This document shows, one piece after another, positions 1 to 7,348 of a stretch of DNA of 47,907 nucleotides. The notes beneath the pieces are model-generated. The model was not told the DNA's origin. It was given only the letters and a program-made list of their open reading frames with translations, and did not search any database. This DNA is from Paracoccaceae bacterium (lineage in GTDB: Bacteria; Pseudomonadota; Alphaproteobacteria; Rhodobacterales; Rhodobacteraceae): assembly GCA_028284605.1 (NCBI GenBank), contig JANQRL010000001.1:1-47907 (forward strand). Reading direction: 5' to 3'. Position 1 is the first letter of the stretch. Each line of letters begins with the position of its first letter. The position numbers were made by a program, and so were the translations under genes.

Positions 1-1
1 C

Positions 2-21
2 ACGGCCCGTCGACGGGCCGT
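2..21. repeat. 20-bp perfect palindrome at the left edge
   Basis: ACGGCCCGTCGACGGGCCGT is its own reverse complement. The identical 20-mer recurs at 19312-19331, where it is the first unit of a four-palindrome array. A shorter palindrome, CCGC-CT-GCGG, follows at 52-61 and resembles the core of the third unit of that array. This is probably the end of a dispersed intergenic repeat that continues left of the window. Confidence 0.75.
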
Positions 22-119
22 CCGCCTTTGGCACACCTACGCTGCCATCCGCCGCCTGCGGTTGAAAACCCGGGCCCGGCGGGGCATCACGGGGGGCGAC
101 CGAAATTATGCGGTGACCC

Positions 120-785
120 ATGAACCGTCTCTACCATTACCCGCTCTCGCCGTTTTCCCGGAAAGTCCGGCTCAGCCTGGCGGAAAAGAAGATCGAGGTG
201 GAGCTGGTCGAGGAGCGCTATTGGGAGCAGGATCCGGATTTCCTGCGCCGCAATCCGGCCGGTAAGGTGCCGATCCTGAAGCTCGGCAACCGCACCTTCT
301 CGGACAGCGCGGCGATCTGCGAATATCTGGAGGAGAGCCATCCCACGCCGCCGCTTCTGCCGCGCAATGCCGAGAGCCGTTACGAGGTGCGCCGGCTCGT
401 CGCCTGGTTCGACGACAAGTTCAACCGGGAGGTCACCGAGAAGCTGATGGGCGAGCGGGTGTTCCGCAAGGTGATGGGCACCGGTTATCCCGACAGCGCC
501 AACGTCAAGGCGGGCGCGCGGGCGATCAAGGACCATCTCGACTATCTGGCGATGCTGCTCGACGACCGGCGCTGGCTCGCCGGCAACGAGATGTCGCTGG
601 CGGATTTCGCGGCGGCTGCCCATCTGAGCTGTCTGGACTATATTTCCGACGTGGACTGGAACCGATCCGAGGTCGTGAAGGACTGGTATGCCAAGATCAA
701 GTCGCGCCCCGCTTTCCGGAGCATCCTCGCCGACCAGGTCCCCGGCTTCCCGCAGCCGGCCCATTACGCGAACCTCGATTTCTGA
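120..785 (+). CDS. Glutathione S-transferase family protein, FzlA-like
   Basis: The 221-residue product has the two-domain GST fold. The N-terminal thioredoxin-like half carries [12 protein letters not shown] and NPAGKVPIL (the cis-Pro loop) followed by the [10 protein letters not shown] helix. The C-terminal helical half carries the N-capping-type segment [13 protein letters not shown]. The extended tail ending in HYANLDF and the overall pattern resemble the alphaproteobacterial FzlA subgroup, which binds FtsZ and tunes cell constriction rather than detoxifying. That assignment is inference from memory of the family; generic GST is the safe call. The start is the first ATG, with a weak ribosome site. 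queG follows with overlapping ends, which suggests translational coupling. Confidence 0.85.
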   Translation: MNRLYHYPLSPFSRKVRLSLAEKKIEVELVEERYWEQDPDFLRRNPAGKVPILKLGNRTFSDSAAICEYLEESHPTPPLLPRNAESRYEVRRLVAWFDDKFNREVTEKLMGERVFRKVMGTGYPDSANVKAGARAIKDHLDYLAMLLDDRRWLAGNEMSLADFAAAAHLSCLDYISDVDWNRSEVVKDWYAKIKSRPAFRSILADQVPGFPQPAHYANLDF

Positions 786-1836
786 GCCGCGCGATCCCGA
801 GGCGCTGAAGCAGGAACTGTGCGAATTTGCGGTTTCTGCGGGGTTTCTGCGGGTGGGAGTGTGTTCCCCTGATGCGATCCCGGCGGCGCGGGGCTATCTC
901 GACGATTTTCTGGAGCAGGGGCGCCACGGCCAGATGGGCTGGATGGCGGAGCGGAGCGCCTGGCGCGGCGATCCCGCGGCGCTCTGGCCCGAGGCGCGGT
1001 CGGTCATCATGTGCGCGGAGAGTTATACGCCCGAGCACGATCCCCTCGCGGTCTTGGAACGGCCCGACCGGGCGGCGATTTCGGTCTATGCCGGGCAGCG
1101 GGACTATCACGATCTGGTCAAGAAGCGGCTGAAGCGCGTCGGGCGCTGGCTGCTCGATCAGGCGCCGGGGCATGAGATCAAGGTTTTCGTCGATACCGCC
1201 CCGGTGATGGAGAAACCTCTGGCCGCCGCCGCCGGGCTCGGCTGGCAGGGCAAGCATACGAACCTGCTGGGCCGCGATCTTGGCAATTGGGTGTTTCTGG
1301 GGGCGATCTTCACGACGGTGGAGCTGCCCCCCGATGCGCCCGAGGAGGACCATTGCGGGAGTTGCACTGCCTGTCTCGATATCTGCCCGACCAAGGCCTT
1401 TCCGGCGCCCTATCAGCTCGATGCGCGGCGCTGCATTTCCTACCTGACCATCGAGCATAAGGGCTCGGTGCCGGAGGAGCTGCGCGAAGGGCTCGGCAAC
1501 CGGATCTATGGCTGCGACGACTGCCTCGCCGTGTGCCCGTGGAACAAGTTCGCCGCGGCCGCGTCGGAGACGCGATACGCGATGCGCGACGACCTGAACG
1601 CGCCGCCTCTGGAGGAGCTTGCGGGACTGGACGATGCGGCGTTTCGCGCCAAGTTCTCCGGCAGCCCGATCAAGCGCATCGGGCGCGACCGGTTCGTCCG
1701 CAACGTTGCCTATGCCATCGGCAATTCCGATGCGCCCCGCCTGATCCCGGTGGCCCGGCGGCTCGCCGGGGATACCGATCCGAGTGTGGCCGATGCCGGG
1801 CGCTGGGCGCTTGCGCGGCTGTCCGCCCTTGCCTGA
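778..1836 (+). CDS. queG: tRNA epoxyqueuosine(34) reductase QueG
   Basis: QueG performs the last step of queuosine synthesis, reducing epoxyqueuosine in tRNA to queuosine, and uses cobalamin plus two 4Fe-4S clusters. Both ferredoxin-type cysteine sets are visible: [12 protein letters not shown] from about nt 1354, and a second set ending [12 protein letters not shown] near nt 1512. [19 protein letters not shown] is the usual QueG core, and a HEAT-like tail follows. The start is uncertain. The only in-frame ATG (688) lies 98 nt inside the GST gene and would add 30 Arg/Ser/Pro-rich residues that look like out-of-frame GST. The natural N-terminus ([13 protein letters not shown]) would start at an ATT at 778 that overlaps the GST stop. 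CTG 802 is another option. Confidence 0.9.
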   Translation: MSEPRDPEALKQELCEFAVSAGFLRVGVCSPDAIPAARGYLDDFLEQGRHGQMGWMAERSAWRGDPAALWPEARSVIMCAESYTPEHDPLAVLERPDRAAISVYAGQRDYHDLVKKRLKRVGRWLLDQAPGHEIKVFVDTAPVMEKPLAAAAGLGWQGKHTNLLGRDLGNWVFLGAIFTTVELPPDAPEEDHCGSCTACLDICPTKAFPAPYQLDARRCISYLTIEHKGSVPEELREGLGNRIYGCDDCLAVCPWNKFAAAASETRYAMRDDLNAPPLEELAGLDDAAFRAKFSGSPIKRIGRDRFVRNVAYAIGNSDAPRLIPVARRLAGDTDPSVADAGRWALARLSALA

Positions 1837-1851
1837 CCCGAAGGAGCTCCC

Positions 1852-3042
1852 ATGAGACCGATCCCCACCGCCGCCCTCGTTTGCCTTGCCGCCGCCGCCT
1901 GCGCCGATCCGGTGCCGCAGGGCGCGCCGAATTCCGATCTTGCGCCGGCCTTTGCCGGGCAGACCCGGGCCGATGCCCTGCCCGCGACGCCGGTGGCGAC
2001 GGAGGTCTTTGCCAGCGGGCTCGACACGCCCTGGGGGATCGCCGCCCTGCCGGACGGAAGCTACCTGGTGAGCGAGCGCTCTGGCGCGCTGCGGCTGGTG
2101 TCGGCGGAGGGTCAGGTGTCGCGCGCCATCGAGGGGGTGCCGCGGGTCGATGCGCGGCGGCAGGGCGGGCTGCTCGATGTCGCGGTGGCCGGGGATTTCG
2201 CCGAGACCCGGCGGGTCTGGCTGACCTATGCCAAGCGTTATGACGGCGGCACCGGAACGACGGTGGCCCATGGGGTGCTCTCGGCCGATGGCAGCGCGCT
2301 GACCGATGTCACCGAGATTTTCCTCCAGGAGCCGCCCTCGCCGACGCCGATGCATTACGGCAGCCGGATCGTGTTCGAGCCCGGGACCGGGAACGCCTTC
2401 GTGACGCTGGGCGAGCATTCCGCGGCGCGGGAGCGGGTTCTGGCCCAGGATATCGAGACGACCTATGGCAAGGTCGTGCGGATCGACGCCCTGACCGGTG
2501 CGGCACCCGCCGGCAACCCCTTCGTGGGGCGCGAGGGGCTCGACACGATCTGGTCCTACGGGCACCGCAACCCCCAGGGCGCCGACATCCATCCCGGGAC
2601 CGGGGCGCTCTGGACCGTGGAGCACGGGCCGCGGGGAGGGGATGAGCTAAACCTGCCGGGGCCGGGGCTGAACTATGGCTGGCCGGTGATTTCCTACGGG
2701 ATCGAGTATCGCGGTGACGAGATTGGTGAGGGGATCGCGGTGCAGGAGGGGATGGAGCAGCCGGTCTATTACTGGGACCCGGTGATCGCCCCGGGGGGCA
2801 TGGATTTCTATGAGGGTAGTCTGTTCCCTGGCTGGCAGGGGGACTTGCTGATCGGCGGGCTGGCCGGGCAGGCACTGGTGCGGCTGAAATTCGAGGGCGA
2901 CCGGGTAGTCGGCGAAGAGCGCGTCGTCGACGGCATCGGCCGGGTTCGGGACGTCGAGGTCGCGGCGGATGGGTCCGTGCTGGTGCTGATCGACGCGCCG
3001 GCGCCGTTCGGAGAGATCGTGCGGATCACGCCGGGGGGGTAG
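1852..3042 (+). CDS. PQQ-dependent sugar dehydrogenase (aldose dehydrogenase family), lipoprotein
   Basis: The 396-residue protein begins with a lipoprotein signal whose lipobox ends at Cys17 (LAAAAC), so it should be lipid-anchored facing the periplasm. The rest is the six-bladed beta-propeller of the soluble glucose/aldose dehydrogenase family (GSDH, E. coli YliI). Recognisable motifs are LDTPWGIAALPDG, MHYGSRIVF, YGHRNPQG, EHGPRGGDELN and GLNYGWPVISYG. Members oxidise aldoses with PQQ and calcium and pass electrons to the respiratory chain; the exact sugar cannot be told. A strong ribosome site (AAGGAG) precedes the ATG. It starts 15 nt after queG, so it is probably in the same transcript. 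Confidence 0.88.
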   Translation: MRPIPTAALVCLAAAACADPVPQGAPNSDLAPAFAGQTRADALPATPVATEVFASGLDTPWGIAALPDGSYLVSERSGALRLVSAEGQVSRAIEGVPRVDARRQGGLLDVAVAGDFAETRRVWLTYAKRYDGGTGTTVAHGVLSADGSALTDVTEIFLQEPPSPTPMHYGSRIVFEPGTGNAFVTLGEHSAARERVLAQDIETTYGKVVRIDALTGAAPAGNPFVGREGLDTIWSYGHRNPQGADIHPGTGALWTVEHGPRGGDELNLPGPGLNYGWPVISYGIEYRGDEIGEGIAVQEGMEQPVYYWDPVIAPGGMDFYEGSLFPGWQGDLLIGGLAGQALVRLKFEGDRVVGEERVVDGIGRVRDVEVAADGSVLVLIDAPAPFGEIVRITPGG

Positions 3043-3216
3043 GTGTCGGTGTCTGAAAGTTAGGCGCTGGCTCGGTGCAGCGTCTTACCCCGGTAGCGCT
3101 GGTGTTGGGTCGAAGGCAGGTACGCGGACAATGCTGCCGTTGATCAGTTTGGCTTCAACGGCTGTTTTTGGTTTGGCGACGTTGACTTTGCCATCGCACC
3201 ATCGAAATCTTTGCCC

Positions 3217-3759
3217 ATGAGATGGAGCAAGCTAAAGCAGCGAATTGAAGAGGGTCTCGCCGACAGTGCCAGAGGACGTGTCGAAGTCTGGAGCACACGT
3301 TATAGGAAGGCTCACGATCAAGAAGGCGAAGCTTGGATCACGATTGACGGGCAGCGTGTTCACAGCATGGGCTCGTTGACACATCTGGTTGAGTGGTATG
3401 AAAGAAATAGGGCACTACAAGAAGAACGGGATTGTCTGGACTACAGGGATCGCGAGCAAATTAAGGGCTATCGTGATGCTCAAGAAGAAGTTGAAACCCA
3501 ACTACGCGCAGAAGGCGTGATACCGCTCTGGGAATTCAACGACGCTCTTTTTGAATATCTCAATATGTCGTTGGAGCAGATACTAACGTCAGACCAAATG
3601 ATCGTTCGTGCACTGGGTATGTTTGACAAGCGACTTGGCAAGCGTCGCCTCGTCTCTATGGATGTTTCCAAGGAACACGGGCTCATACAAGGTTTTCATC
3701 GTATTCGTTGCGCCTTCGAAGGGCTTACAATACGGCCAACCGAGACATCCGAAAGCTGA
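3217..3759 (+). CDS. SF0329 family protein of unknown function
   Basis: The 180-residue product starts MRWSKLKQRIEEGLADS and contains GRVEVWSTRYRKAHDQEGEAWITIDG, LWEFNDALFEYLNMS and MFDKRLGKRRL. I recognise these as the pattern of the small SF0329 family, whose function is not known. No signal peptide or membrane segment is seen. G+C is clearly below the neighbours: 3421-3480 has 30 G/C of 60, while the transporter next door has 43 of 60 at 4081-4140. Codon use is also relaxed. I chose ATG 3217; a TTG lies two codons upstream. The gene stands alone between native genes and looks acquired. Confidence 0.75.
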   Translation: MRWSKLKQRIEEGLADSARGRVEVWSTRYRKAHDQEGEAWITIDGQRVHSMGSLTHLVEWYERNRALQEERDCLDYRDREQIKGYRDAQEEVETQLRAEGVIPLWEFNDALFEYLNMSLEQILTSDQMIVRALGMFDKRLGKRRLVSMDVSKEHGLIQGFHRIRCAFEGLTIRPTETSES

Positions 3760-3853
3760 CATAGGTTGCTGCCGCCGCATTCGACACCTTGGGCTCGCAC
3801 CCGTCATCCGAGCCCCACTGGCAACCCCTCGCGCAGCGCGCTAAGGGAACCCC

Positions 3854-4777
3854 ATGTCCACCGCGCCGCGCCCGCTCCGGGGGATCGCCCTGATGGTATC
3901 GGCGATCACCCTCTTCACCGTCATGGCGGCCTTCGTGAAGGCGGCGGAGAACGTGCCGGCGGGGCAGACGATGTTCTTTCGGTCACTCCTCGCTCTGCCG
4001 GTCGTGATGGCGTGGCTGGCCTGGACCGGCGGGCTGAAGGGCGGCATCCGGACCCGGAACTGGGGCGGCCACGCGGTGCGCGGGATCGTCGGCTCGGCGG
4101 CGATGGGGCTCGGGTTCGCCGGGCTGAAGCTCTTGCCCTTGCCAGAAGTGACCGCGATCCGGTTTGTGACGCCGGTGGTGCTGGTGATCCTCGCCGCGCT
4201 GATCCTGGGGGAACGCCTGCGTCTCATCCGCATCTCGGCGGTGGTCGTCGGGCTGGTCGGCGTCGTCGTGATCACCGCGCCCCGGTTCAGCGCCGGGCTC
4301 GGGACGGTGGAGGCGTTCGGGGTGCTGGTGACGCTGGGTTCGGCCTGCATGGCGGCGCTGGCGCAGATTTTCGTCAAGTCGATGTCGGAGACCGAGACCA
4401 CGGCGGCCATCGTGTTCTGGTTCTCGGCCACCGCCGCCACCCTGGCGCTGCTGACGGTCCCGTTCGGCTGGGTCTGGCCGACGCCCGCGGAATGGGGGTT
4501 TCTGGTCGGGGCGGGGCTGATCGGCGGCACCGGCCAGATCCTGCTCACCTCCTCCTACCGCCATGCCGAGGCGAGCACGCTGGCGCCGTTCACCTATGTC
4601 TCGATCCTGTGGTCGATCCTGATCGGCTATGTCTGGTTCGCCGAAGTGCCGACTTTGCAGATGCTCGCCGGGGCGGCACTGATCATCGCCGCGGGGGTCG
4701 CCATCGTGCTGCGCGAGCGTCAGCTCGGGTTGCAGAGAACGGCCGAACGCAAGGTGGACGCCAAGGGAATTCAGTGA
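3854..4777 (+). CDS. EamA/DMT-superfamily transporter
   Basis: A 307-residue integral membrane protein with about ten hydrophobic segments arranged as two EamA repeats (roughly residues 8-140 and 155-290). These include the repeat signature ending helix 4-5 (LPEVTAIRFVTPVVLVILAA) and its second-half counterpart (AEASTLAPFTYVSILWSIL). Drug/metabolite transporters of this type usually export or take up amino acids or small metabolites across the inner membrane; the substrate cannot be read. It is a native-composition gene lying between two low-GC small-gene patches. A second, only distantly similar EamA transporter lies at 24110-24985. Confidence 0.9.
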   Translation: MSTAPRPLRGIALMVSAITLFTVMAAFVKAAENVPAGQTMFFRSLLALPVVMAWLAWTGGLKGGIRTRNWGGHAVRGIVGSAAMGLGFAGLKLLPLPEVTAIRFVTPVVLVILAALILGERLRLIRISAVVVGLVGVVVITAPRFSAGLGTVEAFGVLVTLGSACMAALAQIFVKSMSETETTAAIVFWFSATAATLALLTVPFGWVWPTPAEWGFLVGAGLIGGTGQILLTSSYRHAEASTLAPFTYVSILWSILIGYVWFAEVPTLQMLAGAALIIAAGVAIVLRERQLGLQRTAERKVDAKGIQ

Positions 4778-4791
4778 GCCGGCGAGATGTG

Positions 4792-4815
4792 CTAGGGTGC
4801 CTCTACTCGCCCTAG
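4792..4815 (+). promoter_or_regulatory. CTAGGG/CCCTAG stem in front of a small gene
   Basis: CTAGGG (4792-4797) and CCCTAG (4810-4815) form a 6-bp inverted repeat with a 12-base loop. The strong ribosome site GGAGGAGG follows directly. TAGGGT may also serve as a -10 element. A matching 7-bp stem, GCTAGGG/CCCTAGC, precedes the next small gene at 5056-5077. Confidence 0.35.
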
Positions 4816-4830
4816 GGAGGAGGACGATCC

Positions 4831-5019
4831 ATGACCCGACACGTGATCGACACGCCGATGGCCCGCGCCCAGGGTCCGCGCATCCGCCATTACCTGAAGC
4901 TGAAGAAGGCGGCGCTGCCGAGCCTCGCCACCCTCACGCTCCAGCGCCGCGCCCGGCAGATGGCGCCGAGCCCCCGCGCTGCGGCCTATGCGCGGATCGA
5001 GCGGGGGCGGGAGGCGTAA
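4831..5019 (+). CDS. Small basic hypothetical protein (62 residues)
   Basis: This short ORF (MTRHVIDTPMARAQ...) has a very good ribosome site (GGAGGAGG) and is rich in Arg, Lys and Ala, giving a strongly basic product with no membrane segment. I do not recognise the family. It follows the EamA gene by 53 nt and has the composition of the native genes. A longer ORF in another frame covers the same DNA (4797-5060) but has no comparable start signal. The function is unknown; small basic proteins of this kind may bind nucleic acid, but nothing in the sequence proves it. Confidence 0.5.
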   Translation: MTRHVIDTPMARAQGPRIRHYLKLKKAALPSLATLTLQRRARQMAPSPRAAAYARIERGREA

Positions 5020-5055
5020 TGACTCTTTGTTACAGGGGATTCCAACGAGTCGGCA

Positions 5056-5077
5056 GCTAGGGCACTATCGCCCTAGC
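5056..5077 (+). promoter_or_regulatory. GCTAGGG/CCCTAGC stem-loop upstream of the HEPN pair
   Basis: A perfect 7-bp inverted repeat with an 8-base loop is followed immediately by TGGAGG, the ribosome site for the ATG at 5088. The stem lies close enough to affect initiation. It parallels the stem at 4792-4815. It could be a regulator site or part of a promoter; the sequence alone cannot decide. Confidence 0.35.
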
Positions 5078-5087
5078 TGGAGGCGCC

Positions 5088-5354
5088 ATGAACAAGGTCG
5101 AAGACATCGCACGGTCTGTCCTTGATGCGAATGACGTCGTTGATGTTGTCGTCAGCCACGACGTGAATGCCGATGGCGAGCCGGTTCTTTGGATCGAGAT
5201 TGTCTATCGTGGTGAAGAGCCGCCTTCGGTGGACCGTATGGCTGCCCTGACCGAGCAAATCTGGCGCAGCGAGAGGCAGGCCGGGAGCTTGGCCTTTCCA
5301 GTGATCAGCTACGTTTCGGAGATGGATCAGGACGAAGTTGTCGCGGCTGAGTGA
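5088..5354 (+). CDS. Small acidic partner of the downstream HEPN gene
   Basis: The 88-residue acidic protein has an alpha-beta pattern: VVDVVVSHDVNADGEPVLWI followed by EIVYRGEE, then a helix and a FPVISYVSEMDQDE tail. I cannot assign a named family. Small genes of this type are found next to HEPN-domain genes. The ATG follows a TGGAGG ribosome site. The stop overlaps the next gene by 17 nt, so the two are translated together. G+C is lower than in the neighbouring core genes. It is a plausible antitoxin-like or regulatory partner, but that role is inferred from arrangement only. Confidence 0.6.
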   Translation: MNKVEDIARSVLDANDVVDVVVSHDVNADGEPVLWIEIVYRGEEPPSVDRMAALTEQIWRSERQAGSLAFPVISYVSEMDQDEVVAAE

Positions 5355-5814
5355 GCAACTCGTTGCGACCGCGCGGCACCGGCTCGAGGTCAGGCCGGGT
5401 CTGTCGGAAGCTGATCTGCGTCGCGCGACAAGCGATCTTTACTATTCCCTGCTCCATGCGCTCAGCGAAGCGCTGGTGGAGTCAATCGGGTCGAATCCGG
5501 ACAGTGCCGCGTTCCGGGAGACATACGTCAACCTCTATCGGCTGCCGGAGCACTCCTATGTCGAGAAGCGCTGTAAAGAGATAGGGGAGCAAGACTTCTC
5601 TGAGGCAGTCCAAGACTTCGCCAGGCAGATAATCTCACTCAAGAACAAGCGCCAGAAAGCGGACTACGATCCGCTTTCTACATTCAAGAGATCAAGTGTA
5701 GAATCCGACATCAGGCTTGTTCAGTCGGTTCTGAGCGCGTTTCAGGCAGCCGATCCTCTGGAGCGGGTCCGTTTCGCCTACTATGCGAGCCTAAGGAACA
5801 AGCGCCCCGAGTGA
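5338..5814 (+). CDS. HEPN-like domain protein
   Basis: The 158-residue, mostly helical protein shows the HEPN pattern: RRATSDLYYSLLHALSEAL near the N-terminus (the R..S..YY..hHA helix) and KNKRQKADYDP near residue 105, matching the R..ADYD signature of many HEPN proteins. HEPN domains commonly act as RNases in toxin-antitoxin, abortive-infection and CRISPR-associated systems. The usual catalytic R-x4-6-H is not clearly present, so activity is uncertain. The start is taken as TTG 5338, preceded by AGGA and overlapping the upstream gene by 17 nt. Low G+C (31 of 60 at 5581-5640) suggests acquisition. Confidence 0.65.
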   Translation: MSRLSEQLVATARHRLEVRPGLSEADLRRATSDLYYSLLHALSEALVESIGSNPDSAAFRETYVNLYRLPEHSYVEKRCKEIGEQDFSEAVQDFARQIISLKNKRQKADYDPLSTFKRSSVESDIRLVQSVLSAFQAADPLERVRFAYYASLRNKRPE

Positions 5815-5815
5815 G

Positions 5816-6685
5816 CTAAATCCGCACCAGCTTCTCATAACCCTCCACCATGTCCCGGGCCAGCGTGCCGACGTCGAAGTTGTAGGGGCCGATCTGGCCG
5901 ACGGGGGTGACTTCGGCGGCGGTGCCGGTGAGCCAGCATTGCTCGAAGCTCTCAAGCTCGTCGGGCAGGATGTGGCGCTCGTGGACCTTGATCTGGCGGT
6001 CCTTCAGCATCCCCACCACGGTCTGCCGCGTGAGCCCGTTGAGGAAGCAGTCAGGATCCGGCGTGTGGACCTCGCCGTCCCGCACGAAGAAGATGTTGGC
6101 GCCCGTCGCCTCGGCCACATAGCCGCGATAGTCGAGCATCATCGCGTCGGAACAGCCCTTGGCCTCGGCCTCGTGCTTGGACATCGTGCAGATCATGTAA
6201 AGCCCGGCCGCCTTGGCCTGGCTCGGCGCGGTTTCGGGGCTCGGGCGGCGCCATTTGGCCAGATCGAGCTTGGCGCCCTTGAACTTCGCGTCGCCATAAT
6301 AGGCGCCCCATTCCCAGGCCGCGATGGCGAGCCGGACCGGGTTTCGTTTCGCCGAGATCGCCATGTCGAGGCCGGCGCCGCGCCAGGCCACGGCGCGGAT
6401 ATAGGCATCGGTCAGGCCGTTGGCGGTCAGCACCTCCTGCTTGGCGGCTTCGATCTCGTCGACGGTCCAGGGGATCTCGAAATCGAGCTCGCTGGCGGAG
6501 AAGCGCAGCCGCTCGGAATGCGCCCGGCTGAGGAAGATGGTGCCGCCATAGGCGCGCTCCCCCTCGAAGACGGAACTCGCATAATGCAGCCCGTGGGTCA
6601 GGATGTGGATATTGGCGTCCCGCCAGGGGACGAGCGTGCCGTCCAGCCAGATCTTCCCGTCCCGATCGTCATAGGCGCGGTCCAT
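5816..6685 (-). CDS. ilvE: Branched-chain amino acid aminotransferase
   Basis: IlvE makes the final transfer of an amino group to the 2-oxo acids of leucine, isoleucine and valine, using PLP. The 289-residue product is a class IV aminotransferase. Lys158 in SQAKAAGLYMICTMSK is the expected PLP lysine, and the glycine-rich loops YRGYVAEATGANIFFV and LNGLTRQTVVGML are present. The start is the ATG at 6685 (MDRAYDD), preceded by GGAGGGG. A longer reading frame to 6790 would run through the promoter and is rejected. The gene is divergent from petP with shared regulatory DNA. Its stop abuts the low-GC HEPN gene on the other strand. Confidence 0.93.
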   Translation of the reverse strand: MDRAYDDRDGKIWLDGTLVPWRDANIHILTHGLHYASSVFEGERAYGGTIFLSRAHSERLRFSASELDFEIPWTVDEIEAAKQEVLTANGLTDAYIRAVAWRGAGLDMAISAKRNPVRLAIAAWEWGAYYGDAKFKGAKLDLAKWRRPSPETAPSQAKAAGLYMICTMSKHEAEAKGCSDAMMLDYRGYVAEATGANIFFVRDGEVHTPDPDCFLNGLTRQTVVGMLKDRQIKVHERHILPDELESFEQCWLTGTAAEVTPVGQIGPYNFDVGTLARDMVEGYEKLVRI

Positions 6686-6702
6686 GACACCCCTCCGCTT
6701 TG

Positions 6703-6755
6703 CATAAGTTACGCAGATCGGTCCGCTTCGGACATAAAGTTGCGTAAATCCGGTC
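6703..6755. promoter_or_regulatory. Direct-repeat operator candidate between ilvE and petP
   Basis: CATAAGTTACGCAGATC-GGTC (6703-6723) and CATAAAGTTGCGTAAATCCGGTC in two halves (6733-6755) are imperfect direct repeats about 30 bp apart, or three helical turns. The short inverted repeat GTCCG-CTT-CGGAC sits between them at 6721-6733. They lie just downstream of the predicted ilvE start point and are AT-rich for this genome. A MarR-type regulator such as PetP is the obvious candidate binder, by position only. Confidence 0.4.
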
Positions 6756-6758
6756 GAT

Positions 6759-6787
6759 TCGCTACCAGCCGGGTCTTGGAATGTCAA
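6759..6787 (-). promoter_or_regulatory. Sigma-70-type promoter for ilvE
   Basis: Reading the minus strand, TTGACA (6787-6782) is followed after exactly 17 bases by TAGCGA (6764-6759). The predicted start is near 6752, giving a leader of about 65 nt that contains the direct repeats. Confidence 0.55.
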
Positions 6788-6804
6788 CAAGGCTGACGTA
6801 TTCT
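6776..6804 (+). promoter_or_regulatory. Promoter for petP-petR, overlapping the ilvE promoter
   Basis: TTGGAA (6776-6781), a 17-base spacer and TATTCT (6799-6804) precede the ATG at 6835 by a short leader containing AAGGAGGG. The spacer contains GTCA-N7-TGAC (6783-6797) and also the -35 box of the divergent ilvE promoter, so the two promoters should compete. Confidence 0.5.
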
Positions 6805-6834
6805 GGACGGAGCGAGGCGGTGAAGGAGGGACAG

Positions 6835-7341
6835 ATGGCCGAGGCGGGCGCGTTCGAGAGCAGCCAGAGCCTGTTGTTCCTGACCGACGAGCAGCTTCGC
6901 AAGGGGATCGAGGCGATGTTCTTCGCCTATCGCGGCTTCACCGCCGATCCCGACCGCATCCTGTCCGACCAGGGCTATGGCCGGGCCCATCACCGGGCGC
7001 TGCATTTCATCCATCGCAGCCCCGGCACCACGGTCAACAATCTCCTGTCGATCCTCGGCGTCACGAAACAATCTCTTAATCGTGTTTTGCGTACACTGAT
7101 CGGCGACGGTCTTGTCGTCTCGCGCGTGGGCGAGGCGGATAAGCGGGAGCGGCACCTCTTCCTGACCGAGGAGGGCCGGGCGCTGGAAGGGGCCCTGTCG
7201 GATGCCCAGCGCGACCGGATGCGCGCGGCCTATCGCGCCGCGGGACCGGCCGCAGTGGCCGGGTTCCGGCAGGTTCTGGAGGCAATGATGGACGCGGAGA
7301 TGCGGGGGCATTACGAAAGGCTGAAGGACCGGGCCGGTTAA
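6835..7341 (+). CDS. petP: MarR-family transcriptional regulator PetP
   Basis: The 168-residue protein has the MarR winged-helix fold: HHRALHFIHRSPGTTVNNLL leads into the recognition helix VTKQSLNRVLRTLIGDG, followed by the wing VVSRVGEADKRERHL. It is followed 7 nt later by an OmpR-type response regulator. That order matches petP-petR of Rhodobacter, where petR was described as needed for expression of the cytochrome bc1 genes. Here petABC does not follow. The start is ATG 6835, with AAGGAGGG just upstream; an in-frame ATG at 6781 lies inside the promoter. It may control itself and ilvE through the shared region. Confidence 0.8.
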   Translation: MAEAGAFESSQSLLFLTDEQLRKGIEAMFFAYRGFTADPDRILSDQGYGRAHHRALHFIHRSPGTTVNNLLSILGVTKQSLNRVLRTLIGDGLVVSRVGEADKRERHLFLTEEGRALEGALSDAQRDRMRAAYRAAGPAAVAGFRQVLEAMMDAEMRGHYERLKDRAG

Positions 7342-7348
7342 GCGGTGA

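Noticed and set aside
697-2625. Long minus-strand open frame opposite queG and the sugar dehydrogenase
   Set aside because: A composition artefact of high-GC genes; it reads Arg/Pro/Gly-rich with no family pattern, while the plus strand has clear motifs.
4797-5060. 87-codon frame overlapping the 62-residue gene
   Set aside because: No ribosome site, and the other frame has GGAGGAGG directly before its ATG.
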